Of a DNA stretch of 64,000 nt, positions 53,771 to 62,404 are shown in pieces. The notes beneath the pieces were generated by a model. It made no database searches and had not been told where the DNA came from. It worked only from the letters and a program-made list of their open reading frames with translations. The DNA comes from Xanthomonas hortorum pv. cynarae (GTDB lineage: Bacteria; Pseudomonadota; Gammaproteobacteria; Xanthomonadales; Xanthomonadaceae). The translations under genes and the position numbers were made by a program. Location of the stretch: NCBI RefSeq assembly GCF_002939985.1, contig NZ_MDFM01000010.1, positions 1 to 64,000 on the forward strand, written 5' to 3'. The first letter of the stretch is position 1. Each line of letters starts with the position of its first letter.

Positions 53771-54739
53771 ATGCACGCACGTCCGACTCAACCGCACCAC
53801 GCCCAGGGCGTGGTGGAGGAACGCTCGCCGTTGCCCCGCTTGGGCTTGCCCAACTTTGGATTCGGTGTGGGACTTCGTCCGCAGCATCTCCCGGCCATCT
53901 TGGCCGGGGGAGCGCGGGTGGATTGGTTCGAGATCATCTCGGAAAATTATCTCGATGATTGCGGCTACCAACGCGCGATGTTGCGCAAGCTGGCGGCTGA
54001 GGTTCCCATCGTCATGCATGGCGTCAGCTTGTCGATCGGCTCGGACGCGCCACTCAATAACGATTATTTGCACAAGCTCAAACGGTTGGCAGAAGACATC
54101 AACGCCATCTGGGTGTCGGACCATCTGTGCTGGACCGGGCTTGGCTCTCACAACTCGCACGATTTGCTGCCCCTGCCCTTCAACGCAGAGTCACTGGCCC
54201 ATGTGCGCGACCGCGTTCTGCAGGTGCAGGACGTGCTCGGCAGAGCGCTGGTGTTGGAAAATCCATCCAGCTATGTGCAGTTCCAGACATCGACCATGCC
54301 CGAGTGGGAGTTCCTGGCGCGCCTGGCCGAAAGCACGGGTTGCGGCATCTTGCTGGACGTCAACAATGTCTATGTGAGTGCCCACAATCACCGCTTCGAT
54401 CCCGAGGTGTATCTGCGCGCGTTGCCGCACCGGCAGGTCGTGCAGATCCATCTGGCAGGACCGACGCAATATGGCGACTGCCTGGTCGACACACATGACC
54501 AACCCGTTCCTGCCCGCGTGTGGGAGTTGTATGCACTGGCGCAGCAATTGACCGGTGGTGTGTCGACACTACTGGAATGGGATGCCAACCTGCCTGACTA
54601 CGATGAACTCCTGGGCGAATTGGACAAGGCGCGTCAGGTCATGGAAGGCAGCATGCCGGTGATGGCACCTCCCGTTGTGGCCGAACATGCGGTTTCCACA
54701 CCCCTGCACCATTTGCAGGTGGAGCCCTTAGATGCTTAG
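53771..54739 (+). CDS. MNIO (DUF692) family multinuclear iron oxidase
   Basis: About 322 residues, a TIM-barrel DUF692 protein. GTG (53768) or ATG (53771) can start it. Metal-binding residues of the family are in place: His in [10 protein letters not shown], His in VSDHLCW, Glu in VLENPSSY, Asp/Asn in [10 protein letters not shown], His in QIHLAG, Asp-x-His in VDTHDQ and Glu in [10 protein letters not shown]. MNIOs use two or three irons to oxidise Cys or other residues in peptides. It lies 15 bases after the Cys-rich protein gene and overlaps the DUF2063 gene. Confidence 0.9.
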   Translation: MHARPTQPHHAQGVVEERSPLPRLGLPNFGFGVGLRPQHLPAILAGGARVDWFEIISENYLDDCGYQRAMLRKLAAEVPIVMHGVSLSIGSDAPLNNDYLHKLKRLAEDINAIWVSDHLCWTGLGSHNSHDLLPLPFNAESLAHVRDRVLQVQDVLGRALVLENPSSYVQFQTSTMPEWEFLARLAESTGCGILLDVNNVYVSAHNHRFDPEVYLRALPHRQVVQIHLAGPTQYGDCLVDTHDQPVPARVWELYALAQQLTGGVSTLLEWDANLPDYDELLGELDKARQVMEGSMPVMAPPVVAEHAVSTPLHHLQVEPLDA

Positions 54740-55625
54740 TTCTTCAGGCGCTCCAAGTGAGACAGCGCTTGGCGAGGTGCAGCGCTGGATGCTGATGGCA
54801 ACCACACATCCAGCAGGACTGAAAGAAGGCCTTAGAACTGCGCATGCGAAACAGGGCCTCGATATCCACACGCTGCTTGCCACGCCCGTTGGTATCGACC
54901 CACACGCGCGGCTGGCCATTTACGCCAACGGCTATTGGCTCAGGCTGATCGAATGCTTGCAATCCGACTACCCGGCGCTATCGCGTCTGCTCGGACCGGA
55001 ACTCTTTGCGTTCTTCGCACGCGCGTATCTGAGTAAACATCCATCAAGGTCGCCCACCTTGCATGCGCTGGGTGCACGCTTCCCCCACTTTCTTCGCACA
55101 TCCCAACGGTCTCGCCCAGGGCAACAACGCCAACGTTTTCCGCTGGAACTGGCCTGGATCGAGCGGGCGCTTTCCGAGGCCAGCCGCGCACAAGGGCTGG
55201 AAGACGTAGAGATGGATACAAGCATTGATGCATCCACGCTGACGCTTGGCTGGCCCTGCATCGTGCATGTGCCCGCAACCACCAAGCTTGCCATCGTGTC
55301 GCACACCCCGGAGAGCTTTCGCGGTTGGCTGTCAGGCGCAAGGCCAAGCGTTTCTTCGGTCGCTGACCGAACCTTCCTGGCTGTTCGCCGCCACCGATTC
55401 CGCGTCGGGATCGAGCCGCTGATCGACTGGCAGTTCTTCGCCTTACGTCACGCTGCGCGTCGTCCACGCATGCTCATCGACTGCGCGCAGGCGGCGGCAC
55501 GTCGCACCGGACGGTCGGCAGGCGAACTGCACGCACTGCTTGCCCTGTGGCTGCCCACCGCGCAGGCATCGAGCATGGTGATGCTGAGGTCTCCATCAGC
55601 AACCGCTGAATTCATCGACACGTAA
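54732..55625 (+). CDS. DUF2063 partner protein of the MNIO
   Basis: A 297-residue protein whose N-terminal part (about 45-115: [20 protein letters not shown], then [18 protein letters not shown]) is the DUF2063 'putative DNA-binding' domain. In MNIO pathways such a protein acts as the substrate-recognition partner rather than a DNA binder. Its ATG overlaps the MNIO stop by eight bases, so the two are made together and probably form a complex. Confidence 0.85.
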   Translation: MLSSSGAPSETALGEVQRWMLMATTHPAGLKEGLRTAHAKQGLDIHTLLATPVGIDPHARLAIYANGYWLRLIECLQSDYPALSRLLGPELFAFFARAYLSKHPSRSPTLHALGARFPHFLRTSQRSRPGQQRQRFPLELAWIERALSEASRAQGLEDVEMDTSIDASTLTLGWPCIVHVPATTKLAIVSHTPESFRGWLSGARPSVSSVADRTFLAVRRHRFRVGIEPLIDWQFFALRHAARRPRMLIDCAQAAARRTGRSAGELHALLALWLPTAQASSMVMLRSPSATAEFIDT

Positions 55626-55657
55626 GTCTGCCCACTACCCCGACCAGGACATCCGCC

Positions 55658-56926
55658 ATGACCAGCGTTACCGGACCATTGTTGGACGCACACTATCAAC
55701 GCAGCTTTGGCGTGCTGGCCGGATATCTTCCGGAAGATCGCAGCGGGCTTGCCGCGTGGCATGCCGTCATTCGTGAGAAAGCTGCCCAACTGCGCAACGA
55801 TCAAGGACCCGGCTACGCCAACCAGGCGGTGCAGGATCTGGCTAACCTGATCGATACCAATGGCATCGTGCGCATGTATGTCGCCGAGGCCATCGACCAG
55901 ACCAGCGCTTTCACGAAAAACATCAAGAACATCCAGGACATGCTGGAGCAACTCGATGTCATCTGCACGACTGCGCCCGAATACAACGTCAACAAGAAGT
56001 TGCGGGTGCTTTTTCCGATGTCCGCACTGTTTGTCGACATGATGGCGACGCCTGCCGGCAAGGCGCTGTTCCGTCTTGAGCCGTTCAATGAAGCGCTGAG
56101 GGCCATCCTGCAGACATGGTCCGGGTATCTCGATAGCCAGGCCAGCTGCTCGGTGCTCAACAGGGATCCCAGCATTGGCTGGCTGGGCACCGCCGCCATC
56201 GCCGAATTCAAGCTCGCCGATTTCGTCATCGATTGGGATGCCGAGTATGGCGGCTTCCAGTCCTACAACGACTTCTTTCATCGCGAAATTCAGGCCAGTT
56301 GTCGGCCCCTCGCAGGAGAAGGTGATGCAAACATCATCACCTCGCCCAACGATGGCACGGTGTATCGCATCGCAACCGATGTGCAACAAAGCGCCGTGTT
56401 CTGGATCAAGGAGCAGAGCTACTCGCTGCAAGACATGCTCGCTAATCCGGACGCCGCGCTGTTGCAGCGCTTTGTGGGAGGCACGGTAGTGCAGATCTTT
56501 CTAAGCGGCGCGGACTATCACCGCTGGCACGCACCGGTAGACGGCGTGGTCACTTACGAAAATATCGACGGGCTGCTTTTCAGCGAAAACGAAGACAGCA
56601 GCTTCGATCCCGATGCAGGTGTCACATCGCAAGTCTATGGAGCGGCGGTCAACAATCGCGGCATTGTCTCCATTACCGCCGACGATGCGCGTCTTGGCAC
56701 CGTCTTTGTCATGCCGATTGGCATTACGGAAATTTCCTCGCTGACGCAGACTGCGGCCAATGGGCAGCATGTCAGCAAAGGCGATGAGCTTGGCTACTTC
56801 AACTATGGTGGCTCCACGCTGTGCCTGGTGTTCGAGAACAGCGTGTCATTGAACTTCGGCACCTTGCAGCCGAATCAGACCATAGAGGTCAATGCACAGC
56901 TTGCGAGGTTGAACACGCCTGTCTGA
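55658..56926 (+). CDS. PsiD-like pyruvoyl-dependent decarboxylase
   Basis: A 422-residue phosphatidylserine-decarboxylase-family protein with an extended N-terminal domain like fungal PsiD aromatic amino-acid decarboxylases. The chain-cleavage site that makes the pyruvoyl group is GGST (in FNYGGSTLCLVF, near residue 385). The catalytic His lies in YHRWHAPVDG. There is no membrane segment, so it is soluble, unlike bacterial Psd. It is the last gene of the four-gene cluster, 32 bases after the DUF2063 gene. It could decarboxylate an amino acid, lipid or the modified peptide; the sequence does not say which. Confidence 0.82.
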   Translation: MTSVTGPLLDAHYQRSFGVLAGYLPEDRSGLAAWHAVIREKAAQLRNDQGPGYANQAVQDLANLIDTNGIVRMYVAEAIDQTSAFTKNIKNIQDMLEQLDVICTTAPEYNVNKKLRVLFPMSALFVDMMATPAGKALFRLEPFNEALRAILQTWSGYLDSQASCSVLNRDPSIGWLGTAAIAEFKLADFVIDWDAEYGGFQSYNDFFHREIQASCRPLAGEGDANIITSPNDGTVYRIATDVQQSAVFWIKEQSYSLQDMLANPDAALLQRFVGGTVVQIFLSGADYHRWHAPVDGVVTYENIDGLLFSENEDSSFDPDAGVTSQVYGAAVNNRGIVSITADDARLGTVFVMPIGITEISSLTQTAANGQHVSKGDELGYFNYGGSTLCLVFENSVSLNFGTLQPNQTIEVNAQLARLNTPV

Positions 56927-56975
56927 CGCTGCACAGTTTCATCGTTTGTGCAGTAAAGACCCAAGAGAGGGAGGG

Positions 56976-57455
56976 CTATGCCCACCCCCTTGCTGCAAGG
57001 CTGGTGTGCTGGCGCCCGCCAATGATCAGGTGATCCAGCACCCGGATGTCGAGAAGTGCCAACGCTTGCGTCAAGCGATCGGTGATTTGCTGATCTGCAT
57101 TGCTTGGCTCCGGATTGCCGCTCGGGTGATTGTGGAAAAGGATGACGGCCGCAGCGTTCAAATCCAGGGCGCGCTTGGCGACCACCCGAGGGTGCACCTC
57201 GCAGCCGTCGATGGTGCCGCTGAAAAGGTGCTCGGTTGCCAAGATCTGGTGCTTGATGTCGAGGAAGACAACCCCGAAGACTTCGTGCGGCAGGTGAGCG
57301 CAGCGGGCAATGAGGTAGTCGCCAGCTTGGTCTGGGCTGTGGATGCGGCCTTGGCGTTGAAGGCGTTGCTCCAGGATGGTGGCTGCTGCGAGCAAGATGC
57401 CCTCTTCGTCCATCTGGAGTTGGTATTGAGCCTTCAGGTCTTGGGTGCGCTTCAT
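56976..57455 (-). CDS. RadC-like JAB/MPN domain protein
   Basis: A 159-residue RadC/UPF0758-type protein from MKRTQDLKAQYQ (GGAGAAG upstream; the long N-terminal extension of the open frame is not real). The JAMM-type motif HNHPSGNPEPSNAD is complete, preceded by DGCEVHPRVVAKRAL. It lacks the N-terminal helix-hairpin-helix of long RadC proteins, as usual for mobile-element copies. Such proteins are common next to defence and conjugation genes; their reaction is not established. Confidence 0.9.
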   Translation of the reverse strand: MKRTQDLKAQYQLQMDEEGILLAAATILEQRLQRQGRIHSPDQAGDYLIARCAHLPHEVFGVVFLDIKHQILATEHLFSGTIDGCEVHPRVVAKRALDLNAAAVILFHNHPSGNPEPSNADQQITDRLTQALALLDIRVLDHLIIGGRQHTSLAARGWA

Positions 57456-57801
57456 CGGTTCTTCTCCACCAGCGCGTTGTGCGCCTCGTGGGAGCCGACA
57501 GGCGAAGCGTCCGGCCCTACCGCACCCGGGAGTGAGCACCGCGCAAGCGGCGCACAGTGAAGGGCCGCAACAAAGCGCCAGCGAGGAGGAGGAGGCCTGT
57601 CCTTGTGGTCGGGACAGCGAAGCTAAGGTCCCTTTCAGAGGCCCAGCGCTGGTGGAGAGCGTGGTGATGCGCGACCCCATGCCGGTGGTTGAATAGCCAA
57701 GGGGGTCTCCATGCTGCTTGCGTGCAATTGCTAGCTGCCTTAAGCGTCGACCCACGAAAAGCAGTCGCGCTCACAACATGAGAAATGCGAAAGCATGAGG
57801 C
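57456..57801. other. Intergenic region between radC and a small ORF
   Basis: About 345 bases between divergent genes. GC-rich, with no credible ORF. It should hold the radC promoter. No motif stands out. Confidence 0.35.
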
Positions 57802-58146
57802 GTGCATCTCAACGAAATATCTTCACGCTGTGGGACACTCGGGGCATCTCCGGACTGGCACCGAGACATGGGAAATGACCGACTGAAGGCCGCCCTGGAC
57901 CCGTGGATGCGCGTGGAGACGTGGCACACCTTTCATCCGCTCGACGAGCAACGGTTCCATCGAGCCCTGGCCGCCGCCTTCGAGGTGGTGGGTTTACCCG
58001 CTGAGAGCTTGGAGTTTGAGACCGCAATGCTGGCGCTCGCGCGCAAGCACCACGGTGAAGTGATGCTGCATCACATTGACGCGATCGATGCTTATGCGCA
58101 GCTTGCCGAGGACATCAGCTTCTACCTCTACAACACGCGAGCATGA
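57802..58146 (+). CDS. Small hypothetical protein
   Basis: A 114-residue frame; an ATG at 57868 (MGNDRLKAALDPW) is an equally likely start and would give 92 residues. The sequence is protein-like with helices (FETAMLALARKHHGE, HIDAIDAYAQLAEDISFYLY). Family not recognised. No strong ribosome binding site at either start. Confidence 0.5.
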   Translation: MHLNEISSRCGTLGASPDWHRDMGNDRLKAALDPWMRVETWHTFHPLDEQRFHRALAAAFEVVGLPAESLEFETAMLALARKHHGEVMLHHIDAIDAYAQLAEDISFYLYNTRA

Positions 58147-58440
58147 CCGCCGCCGCGAAATGTCTCCGTTTCCCCGCATGGCGACCGCCGCATGCTCCAA
58201 ATGCTCCTAAGCCCGGGAACAACTCAAGAACTTGTCGTCTGCCACACTGGCGATAGCAAAGAGAGCTAGGATATTTCGGCACATCGAGCGAGCTCCCACT
58301 CTAGGAGATACAGCCCTCGCTGCTCGCTCTTGAACAATGCGTGTGTTAAGACGTTCTTGGTAGATCTTCAATCAGCAGCCGCTCAACGCTGCCAAAGACC
58401 ATTAGACCTCGACAACCCTATTTTATTCATTGGAATTAAC

Positions 58441-59403
58441 ATGAAACTAGAGAGTGCCATCGAACTAAGAAACGAACTTATTTCTCAGTTTAAGCTTGAA
58501 CCAAAACTCACTAGTTCACCATCCATGGGCTTGGGCTTCCGCACTCGACGCCAGGTAGCGCCCCCTAGGATCGCAATAGGAATCTCACCAACAGATGTGC
58601 AAAAAGATGATTATTTAATAGCTGTTCGCGATCAACAGCAGGACGCCAGTGCAAGAGAAATAATCGATCAGATCACTTCACGCTGTCTGGGTGAGGTTGA
58701 TTACCGTCAGATGAGTATCCTTACCCCACGAAGCGTCAACACAGGCTTGATGAGGCCGCTGGTCATTGGAGCGAGCATATCAAATGTGAATGTAACTTCA
58801 GGAACCATTGGCCTATTTGTCAAGCGCCCAAACAGCTCGGAGCGTTACCTACTGTCCAACTCTCACGTTTTGGTGGATGATAGCTCTGGTTCTAATCTTG
58901 TCATACAGCCCGGATCGAGTGAAAATTTGCCTGGAAACAACCGAGTTGCGACCCTTACCAAATGGATCGCCGTTACCGTTGGCTCGGTTAACTATGTTGA
59001 CGCGGCGATTGCAGAGATCGATCCGTCGATCAAAGATAGCGGCAACATCCTAGCCTCGGGCCAGCCAATTCAAGGCTTGGCGAAAGTTCAAGGCCCTGGT
59101 ATTCAGGTATCAAAGAATGGCCGAACTACTGGCTTAACACACGGATTAACCCGAGGATTCGGCCTGGGCAATATTTCAGTAGAGTGGGATAATGGCGTAG
59201 CAAGCTTTAGCGATGTTTTCGAAGCTTATTCTGCTAATGGCAATTTCTCAGCAAGCGGGGATAGTGGCTCACTCATCTACGACAAGCAAAACAGAGGAGT
59301 AGGACTATTATTTGCGGGCGGTGAAGAATTGAATACAGGGCTCGATATCACTTATGCGATCCCCTTGACAACCGTGCTCAAGGCACTAAACGTAGTGATT
59401 TAG
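58441..59403 (+). CDS. Trypsin-like serine protease (Nal1-like)
   Basis: About 320 residues from MKLESAIELRN (GGAA upstream; the open frame extends 37 codons further). The chymotrypsin-fold triad is visible: His in LLSNSHVLVDD, Asp in NYVDAAIAEID and Ser in ASGDSGSLIYD. An N-terminal region (VAPPRIAIGIS ... DYLIAVRD) resembles the ferredoxin-like prodomain of Nal1-type proteases. There is no signal peptide, so it is cytoplasmic. It is followed nine bases later by a small gene that looks like a related N-terminal module. Confidence 0.82.
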   Translation: MKLESAIELRNELISQFKLEPKLTSSPSMGLGFRTRRQVAPPRIAIGISPTDVQKDDYLIAVRDQQQDASAREIIDQITSRCLGEVDYRQMSILTPRSVNTGLMRPLVIGASISNVNVTSGTIGLFVKRPNSSERYLLSNSHVLVDDSSGSNLVIQPGSSENLPGNNRVATLTKWIAVTVGSVNYVDAAIAEIDPSIKDSGNILASGQPIQGLAKVQGPGIQVSKNGRTTGLTHGLTRGFGLGNISVEWDNGVASFSDVFEAYSANGNFSASGDSGSLIYDKQNRGVGLLFAGGEELNTGLDITYAIPLTTVLKALNVVI

Positions 59404-59412
59404 GAAATCACC

Positions 59413-59658
59413 ATGATTAACAATATCCTTGACGACCAAATAAAGCGAGTTGAGCAGCTGAAAAATATCGCCCAATCAGAAATTTCCAGACTGGCGCGCG
59501 TTAATGGCGTTGGAATAACCTGGCATAATGAGCAAAACTGCTATGCACTTCAAATCAACCTATTTGATAATATTGCTGCAGAGCTACCGAGAGAATTTAG
59601 AGGAGTGCCGATTATTTATCACATCATGGGTCCGATCACACTTCGTCGCAGTGAATAG
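59413..59658 (+). CDS. Small partner protein of the trypsin-like protease
   Basis: An 81-residue protein with AGGAAATC upstream. The second half (RVNGVGITWHNEQ ... ALQINLFDN ... LPREFRGVPIIYHIMGPI) has the pattern found in N-terminal modules of Nal1-like proteases, here as a separate chain. It is cotranscribed with the protease and could be its regulator, inhibitor or prodomain. Confidence 0.7.
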   Translation: MINNILDDQIKRVEQLKNIAQSEISRLARVNGVGITWHNEQNCYALQINLFDNIAAELPREFRGVPIIYHIMGPITLRRSE

Positions 59659-59771
59659 CCGAACCACCCAATTACAAATCAAACAACGCAACGTCTAGGC
59701 GATGCTGCGGGCAACCAATTGGTCGTAGCCTAGCGATTTTCTAAGCTGATACATAAAATTATATAGAAGCA

Positions 59772-59807
59772 AGCAAGGAGTGCCCAAGTTTTCGGGCATC
59801 CCTTGCT
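59772..59807. terminator. Hairpin terminator between convergent genes
   Basis: AGCAAGG..TGCCC pairs with GGGCA..CCTTGCT around an eight-base loop. It lies between the protease operon (+) and the H-NS gene (-). T-rich sequence on the minus-strand side suggests it mainly ends the H-NS transcript. Confidence 0.65.
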
Positions 59808-59823
59808 CTGGCATTTGCAAAAC

Positions 59824-60219
59824 TCAGCCTGGGAAAGCCGGGAACTTCTCATCCGGATGCTTGGCTTTCCATTCCTTGTAAGACGCACTGCCCTGCCAAA
59901 TGGTGAAGGCCTTAGGCGGGCGACCACGCCCTGACCATGTCTCTTGGTTGTGGGGCAACCAATACTTGGGCGCTACTTCCTTTCTCGTAGAAGCAGCCTT
60001 CTTCGGCTTAGCCACACCAGCACCGATCAGAGCCGCAATCTCCGACTTCTGCTTTGCATTGAAATGCTCGGTGTATTGGTCGAGCAGCTTGATGATCTCC
60101 GAATAGGCTTCGGACGACTGCTGCTGGCGTAGCTGAGCTTCCTGCTCTTCCAACTTCCGAATTTCTGCTGCCAATTTCTCTTTAGCAGCCGCAAGGGCAC
60201 TCAAAGACGCGGTTGTCAT
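59824..60219 (-). CDS. hns: H-NS family nucleoid protein
   Basis: A 131-residue H-NS-type protein. An N-terminal coiled coil (about 10-65, KEKLAAEIRKLEEQEAQLRQ) is followed by a linker and the C-terminal DNA-binding motif TWSGRGRPPKAF (about 95-106). It lies beside the element's integrase. Such island-borne H-NS proteins often silence AT-rich acquired genes, and this one may control the element and host genes. Confidence 0.92.
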   Translation of the reverse strand: MTTASLSALAAAKEKLAAEIRKLEEQEAQLRQQQSSEAYSEIIKLLDQYTEHFNAKQKSEIAALIGAGVAKPKKAASTRKEVAPKYWLPHNQETWSGRGRPPKAFTIWQGSASYKEWKAKHPDEKFPAFPG

Positions 60220-60348
60220 TCAGGACTATTCCAATCGGTTGATGGTTGATTAGCAAATTATTCGGGAGAAATTTATCGCAGCAAAGCTGTGTCTGGTCAA
60301 GTCAGCAAGCTCAACCCTTTGGCTTTAGTAGCATGTTTCCGCAACAGC

Positions 60349-61869
60349 CTAAGGAACTGGCCGAATAGGCCTAAACGATACAGCTTTCATGCCCCCGTCT
60401 GCCCTCAGGCATTTGCGAAGAAGCTCGACGTTCAAGCCGTAATGCAACGACTTCAAGCCAGGAGAGTGCTTGCTCAAGCCGTTGAGCTTTTCTGCGACGG
60501 TGAAATCACGGCTATACGTCGCGTGGTGCTCGTCGTCCAATTCATGACCCACGATTTGCGCACGCAACTCCGAAGGGCACCCAGCCCCTTGCAACTCCTG
60601 GATCACCGACTTACGAAGTGAATGGAAGCCGCGCTTGGCCTTCGGCCACTCTTTTCCGATCTCGGCAAGATGGCGACTGAACGCCTTGGTGATCCAATTG
60701 CCTGCTCCATTCTTGGCGTCTGCCCTCGCTTGGGGGAACAGTCGCTTGTGTCCAGCCGCCTTACAGGTATCGACCCACTCCATAAAACCTAGGGCCAAAA
60801 GATCCGGATGCAGCGGCACCGTGCGCAAACTCACTTCTGTCTTGACCTTCTGGTGTTCACCTTCATCCGAAATCCGGATGCACGGAATCTTGCCCTCTTT
60901 GAACACATCAGCCACCAACAGCTGCCCGACTTCTGATGCTCGCGCGCCTGTATAGAGACCAATCAAGGCTGCCCATCGGGCATTAGCCGAGAGTCGTTCG
61001 AAGTTGACTGGCGAGAAGATCGTTTTGATTTGCTCACGGTCATAGGCTTTGAACCCAAGCTTGCGCCTGGCACGCTTCTCTCGCACGGAGTAGCTCACAT
61101 GCCCGGATGCGGGGTTGTCGCCTTTGGGGTAGTAGCCAGAGGCAATCGCCCAATCAAAGAAGCCGCCCTTCCCGCCCACATAGCTTTGCTTGTTTGTGAG
61201 TGTTGGTGTCGAAGCACCCTTCTCCCGCATGTGCTGATACCAGCGAGCCAAATCAGGTCGCGTGATCGTGTGGAGCTTGGTCTTTGCCCCCAAAAAAGCG
61301 ACCAGCGAATCAACAGCCGCCATCTTGATCGTATAGGTCTTGGGGAGGGTGCGACTCTTGATGGTTGCCAACCAAGCCTCGCGCGCCTTCGACAAAACAA
61401 TGACCTCGGCCACCTGCGGCAGAGAAGCTTTCGGTTGAACGATATGACCAGGGTCAAGAGCGCCGATGGCGGCGACTTCTGCCGCATTGGCCCATGTCTG
61501 ACTCTTGCGGAAGAGCCGAAGATCTTCGTCGTTGTCGATCTGCCAGCGCTCACTGATCGTGCCATCCGGTGCTTGCGTGCGATGCAAGGTGAGCTCACGA
61601 AGCGAAGCTCCATGGCCTAGGCGCTCGACCAAGGCTTCCATGTCTTTCTTGCCCAGCTTATCCACACGTCGATCCCTCAACACGTCGAAGGCCTGAGCAT
61701 AGCCTGCGGCAAGCAGCAATGCGCGCAGACGCGCACTGGCAAGCTCGCTGGTGTGGAGGGTTCGCTTGATGACCTTTTGGTCGAGCACACGTTGCAGATC
61801 GACAGGCACGCGCTGACGAAAAGCCCAGTGACCCGTTGGAGAGCGAGTGAGGTGATGAGGGATACGCAT
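60349..61869 (-). CDS. int: Tyrosine integrase of the main element
   Basis: A 506-residue phage-type integrase with N-terminal arm-binding region (RIPHHLTRSPTGHWAFRQR), core-binding domain and catalytic domain. Catalytic residues: Arg in TGARASEVGQ, His-Arg in FHSLRKSVI (416, 419), His in IVGHEL (442) and Tyr in ATYSRDF (452). It ends with a long tail. It is transcribed away from the tRNA, about 90 bases from the attachment repeat, the usual position. It is intact and is expected to excise and integrate the element at tRNA-Ser. Confidence 0.93.
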   Translation of the reverse strand: MRIPHHLTRSPTGHWAFRQRVPVDLQRVLDQKVIKRTLHTSELASARLRALLLAAGYAQAFDVLRDRRVDKLGKKDMEALVERLGHGASLRELTLHRTQAPDGTISERWQIDNDEDLRLFRKSQTWANAAEVAAIGALDPGHIVQPKASLPQVAEVIVLSKAREAWLATIKSRTLPKTYTIKMAAVDSLVAFLGAKTKLHTITRPDLARWYQHMREKGASTPTLTNKQSYVGGKGGFFDWAIASGYYPKGDNPASGHVSYSVREKRARRKLGFKAYDREQIKTIFSPVNFERLSANARWAALIGLYTGARASEVGQLLVADVFKEGKIPCIRISDEGEHQKVKTEVSLRTVPLHPDLLALGFMEWVDTCKAAGHKRLFPQARADAKNGAGNWITKAFSRHLAEIGKEWPKAKRGFHSLRKSVIQELQGAGCPSELRAQIVGHELDDEHHATYSRDFTVAEKLNGLSKHSPGLKSLHYGLNVELLRKCLRADGGMKAVSFRPIRPVP

Positions 61870-61956
61870 CGGGGAGATGTGTCCCGATTTGTGTCCTGCC
61901 GAAGACCTTCATCAAGCTAGAAATAATTGTTAAAAATCAACAACTTATTTCCAACT

Positions 61957-61973
61957 TGGCGGAGAGAGTGGGA
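61957..61973. repeat. att: Right attachment-site repeat within tRNA-Ser
   Basis: TGGCGGAGAGAGTGGGA, identical to 1499-1515. It is the 3' end of the tRNA including the encoded CCA and part of the T stem, so integration leaves a whole tRNA gene at this side. Confidence 0.9.
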
Positions 61974-62046
61974 TTCGAACCCACGGAAGGTTTGACCCTT
62001 CGCCGGTTTTCAAGACCGGTGCCTTCAACCGCTCGGCCATCTCTCC
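61957..62046 (-). tRNA. tRNA-Ser (anticodon UGA)
   Basis: Read on the minus strand, 90 bases begin GGAGAGATGGCCGAG and end in CTCTCTCCG-CCA. The acceptor stem GGAGAGA/TCTCTCC pairs fully. The anticodon loop CTTGAAA gives TGA. The T arm GGGTTCGAATCCC and a long variable arm typical of tRNA-Ser are present. CCA is encoded. It serves as the attachment site of the element. Confidence 0.95.
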
Positions 62047-62404
62047 GATGCTGCTTTGATTCTGCTCTGCGTGGTCACCGATGGCATCGGTGTATCACAC
62101 AGGCGCCACGCGCTTTGCGGGTGACGCTGATGCTGACCACCACTTGTGCGGTGTCAACCACCCCCGGGATCGCTCCCGGGCGCGCATTCTCGCATGCCCG
62201 GGCGCGCTTTGCTTGTTTACACCGCACTGCTTTTGGCTGGCGCAGCCTGCTGCACCGTCACTCGCGGCAGGCCACTGCATGTTACCGGCCGGCCGCGAGC
62301 ACCCGAACAAGGATGCAACCTGCCGAACGTTGAAGCGAGCTGACTACCGAGAACGAGCAACTGCCGAATGGCTTGTCAGCCGGCCTCGGCGACCAGGCAC
62401 AGCC
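62047..62404. other. Chromosomal intergenic region upstream of tRNA-Ser
   Basis: About 360 GC-rich bases beyond the element. It should contain the tRNA promoter on the minus strand. A palindromic CCCCGGGATCGCTCCCGGG-like stretch near 62162-62180 may end transcription of the LysR gene. No credible protein gene is seen. Confidence 0.4.

Noticed and set aside
53173..54160. Long frames on both strands across the Cys-rich tail and MNIO start (261 and 298 residues)
   Set aside because: They overlap genes with clear family motifs. Their composition (Arg/Gly/Ala-rich) reflects high GC rather than selection.
55448..56431. Minus-strand frame of 327 residues opposite the decarboxylase
   Set aside because: Antisense shadow of the PsiD-like gene; no family signal and no ribosome binding site.
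57456..57755. Long N-terminal extension of the RadC-like frame
   Set aside because: The 100 extra residues look like translated non-coding sequence, and a ribosome binding site stands directly before the internal ATG at 57455.
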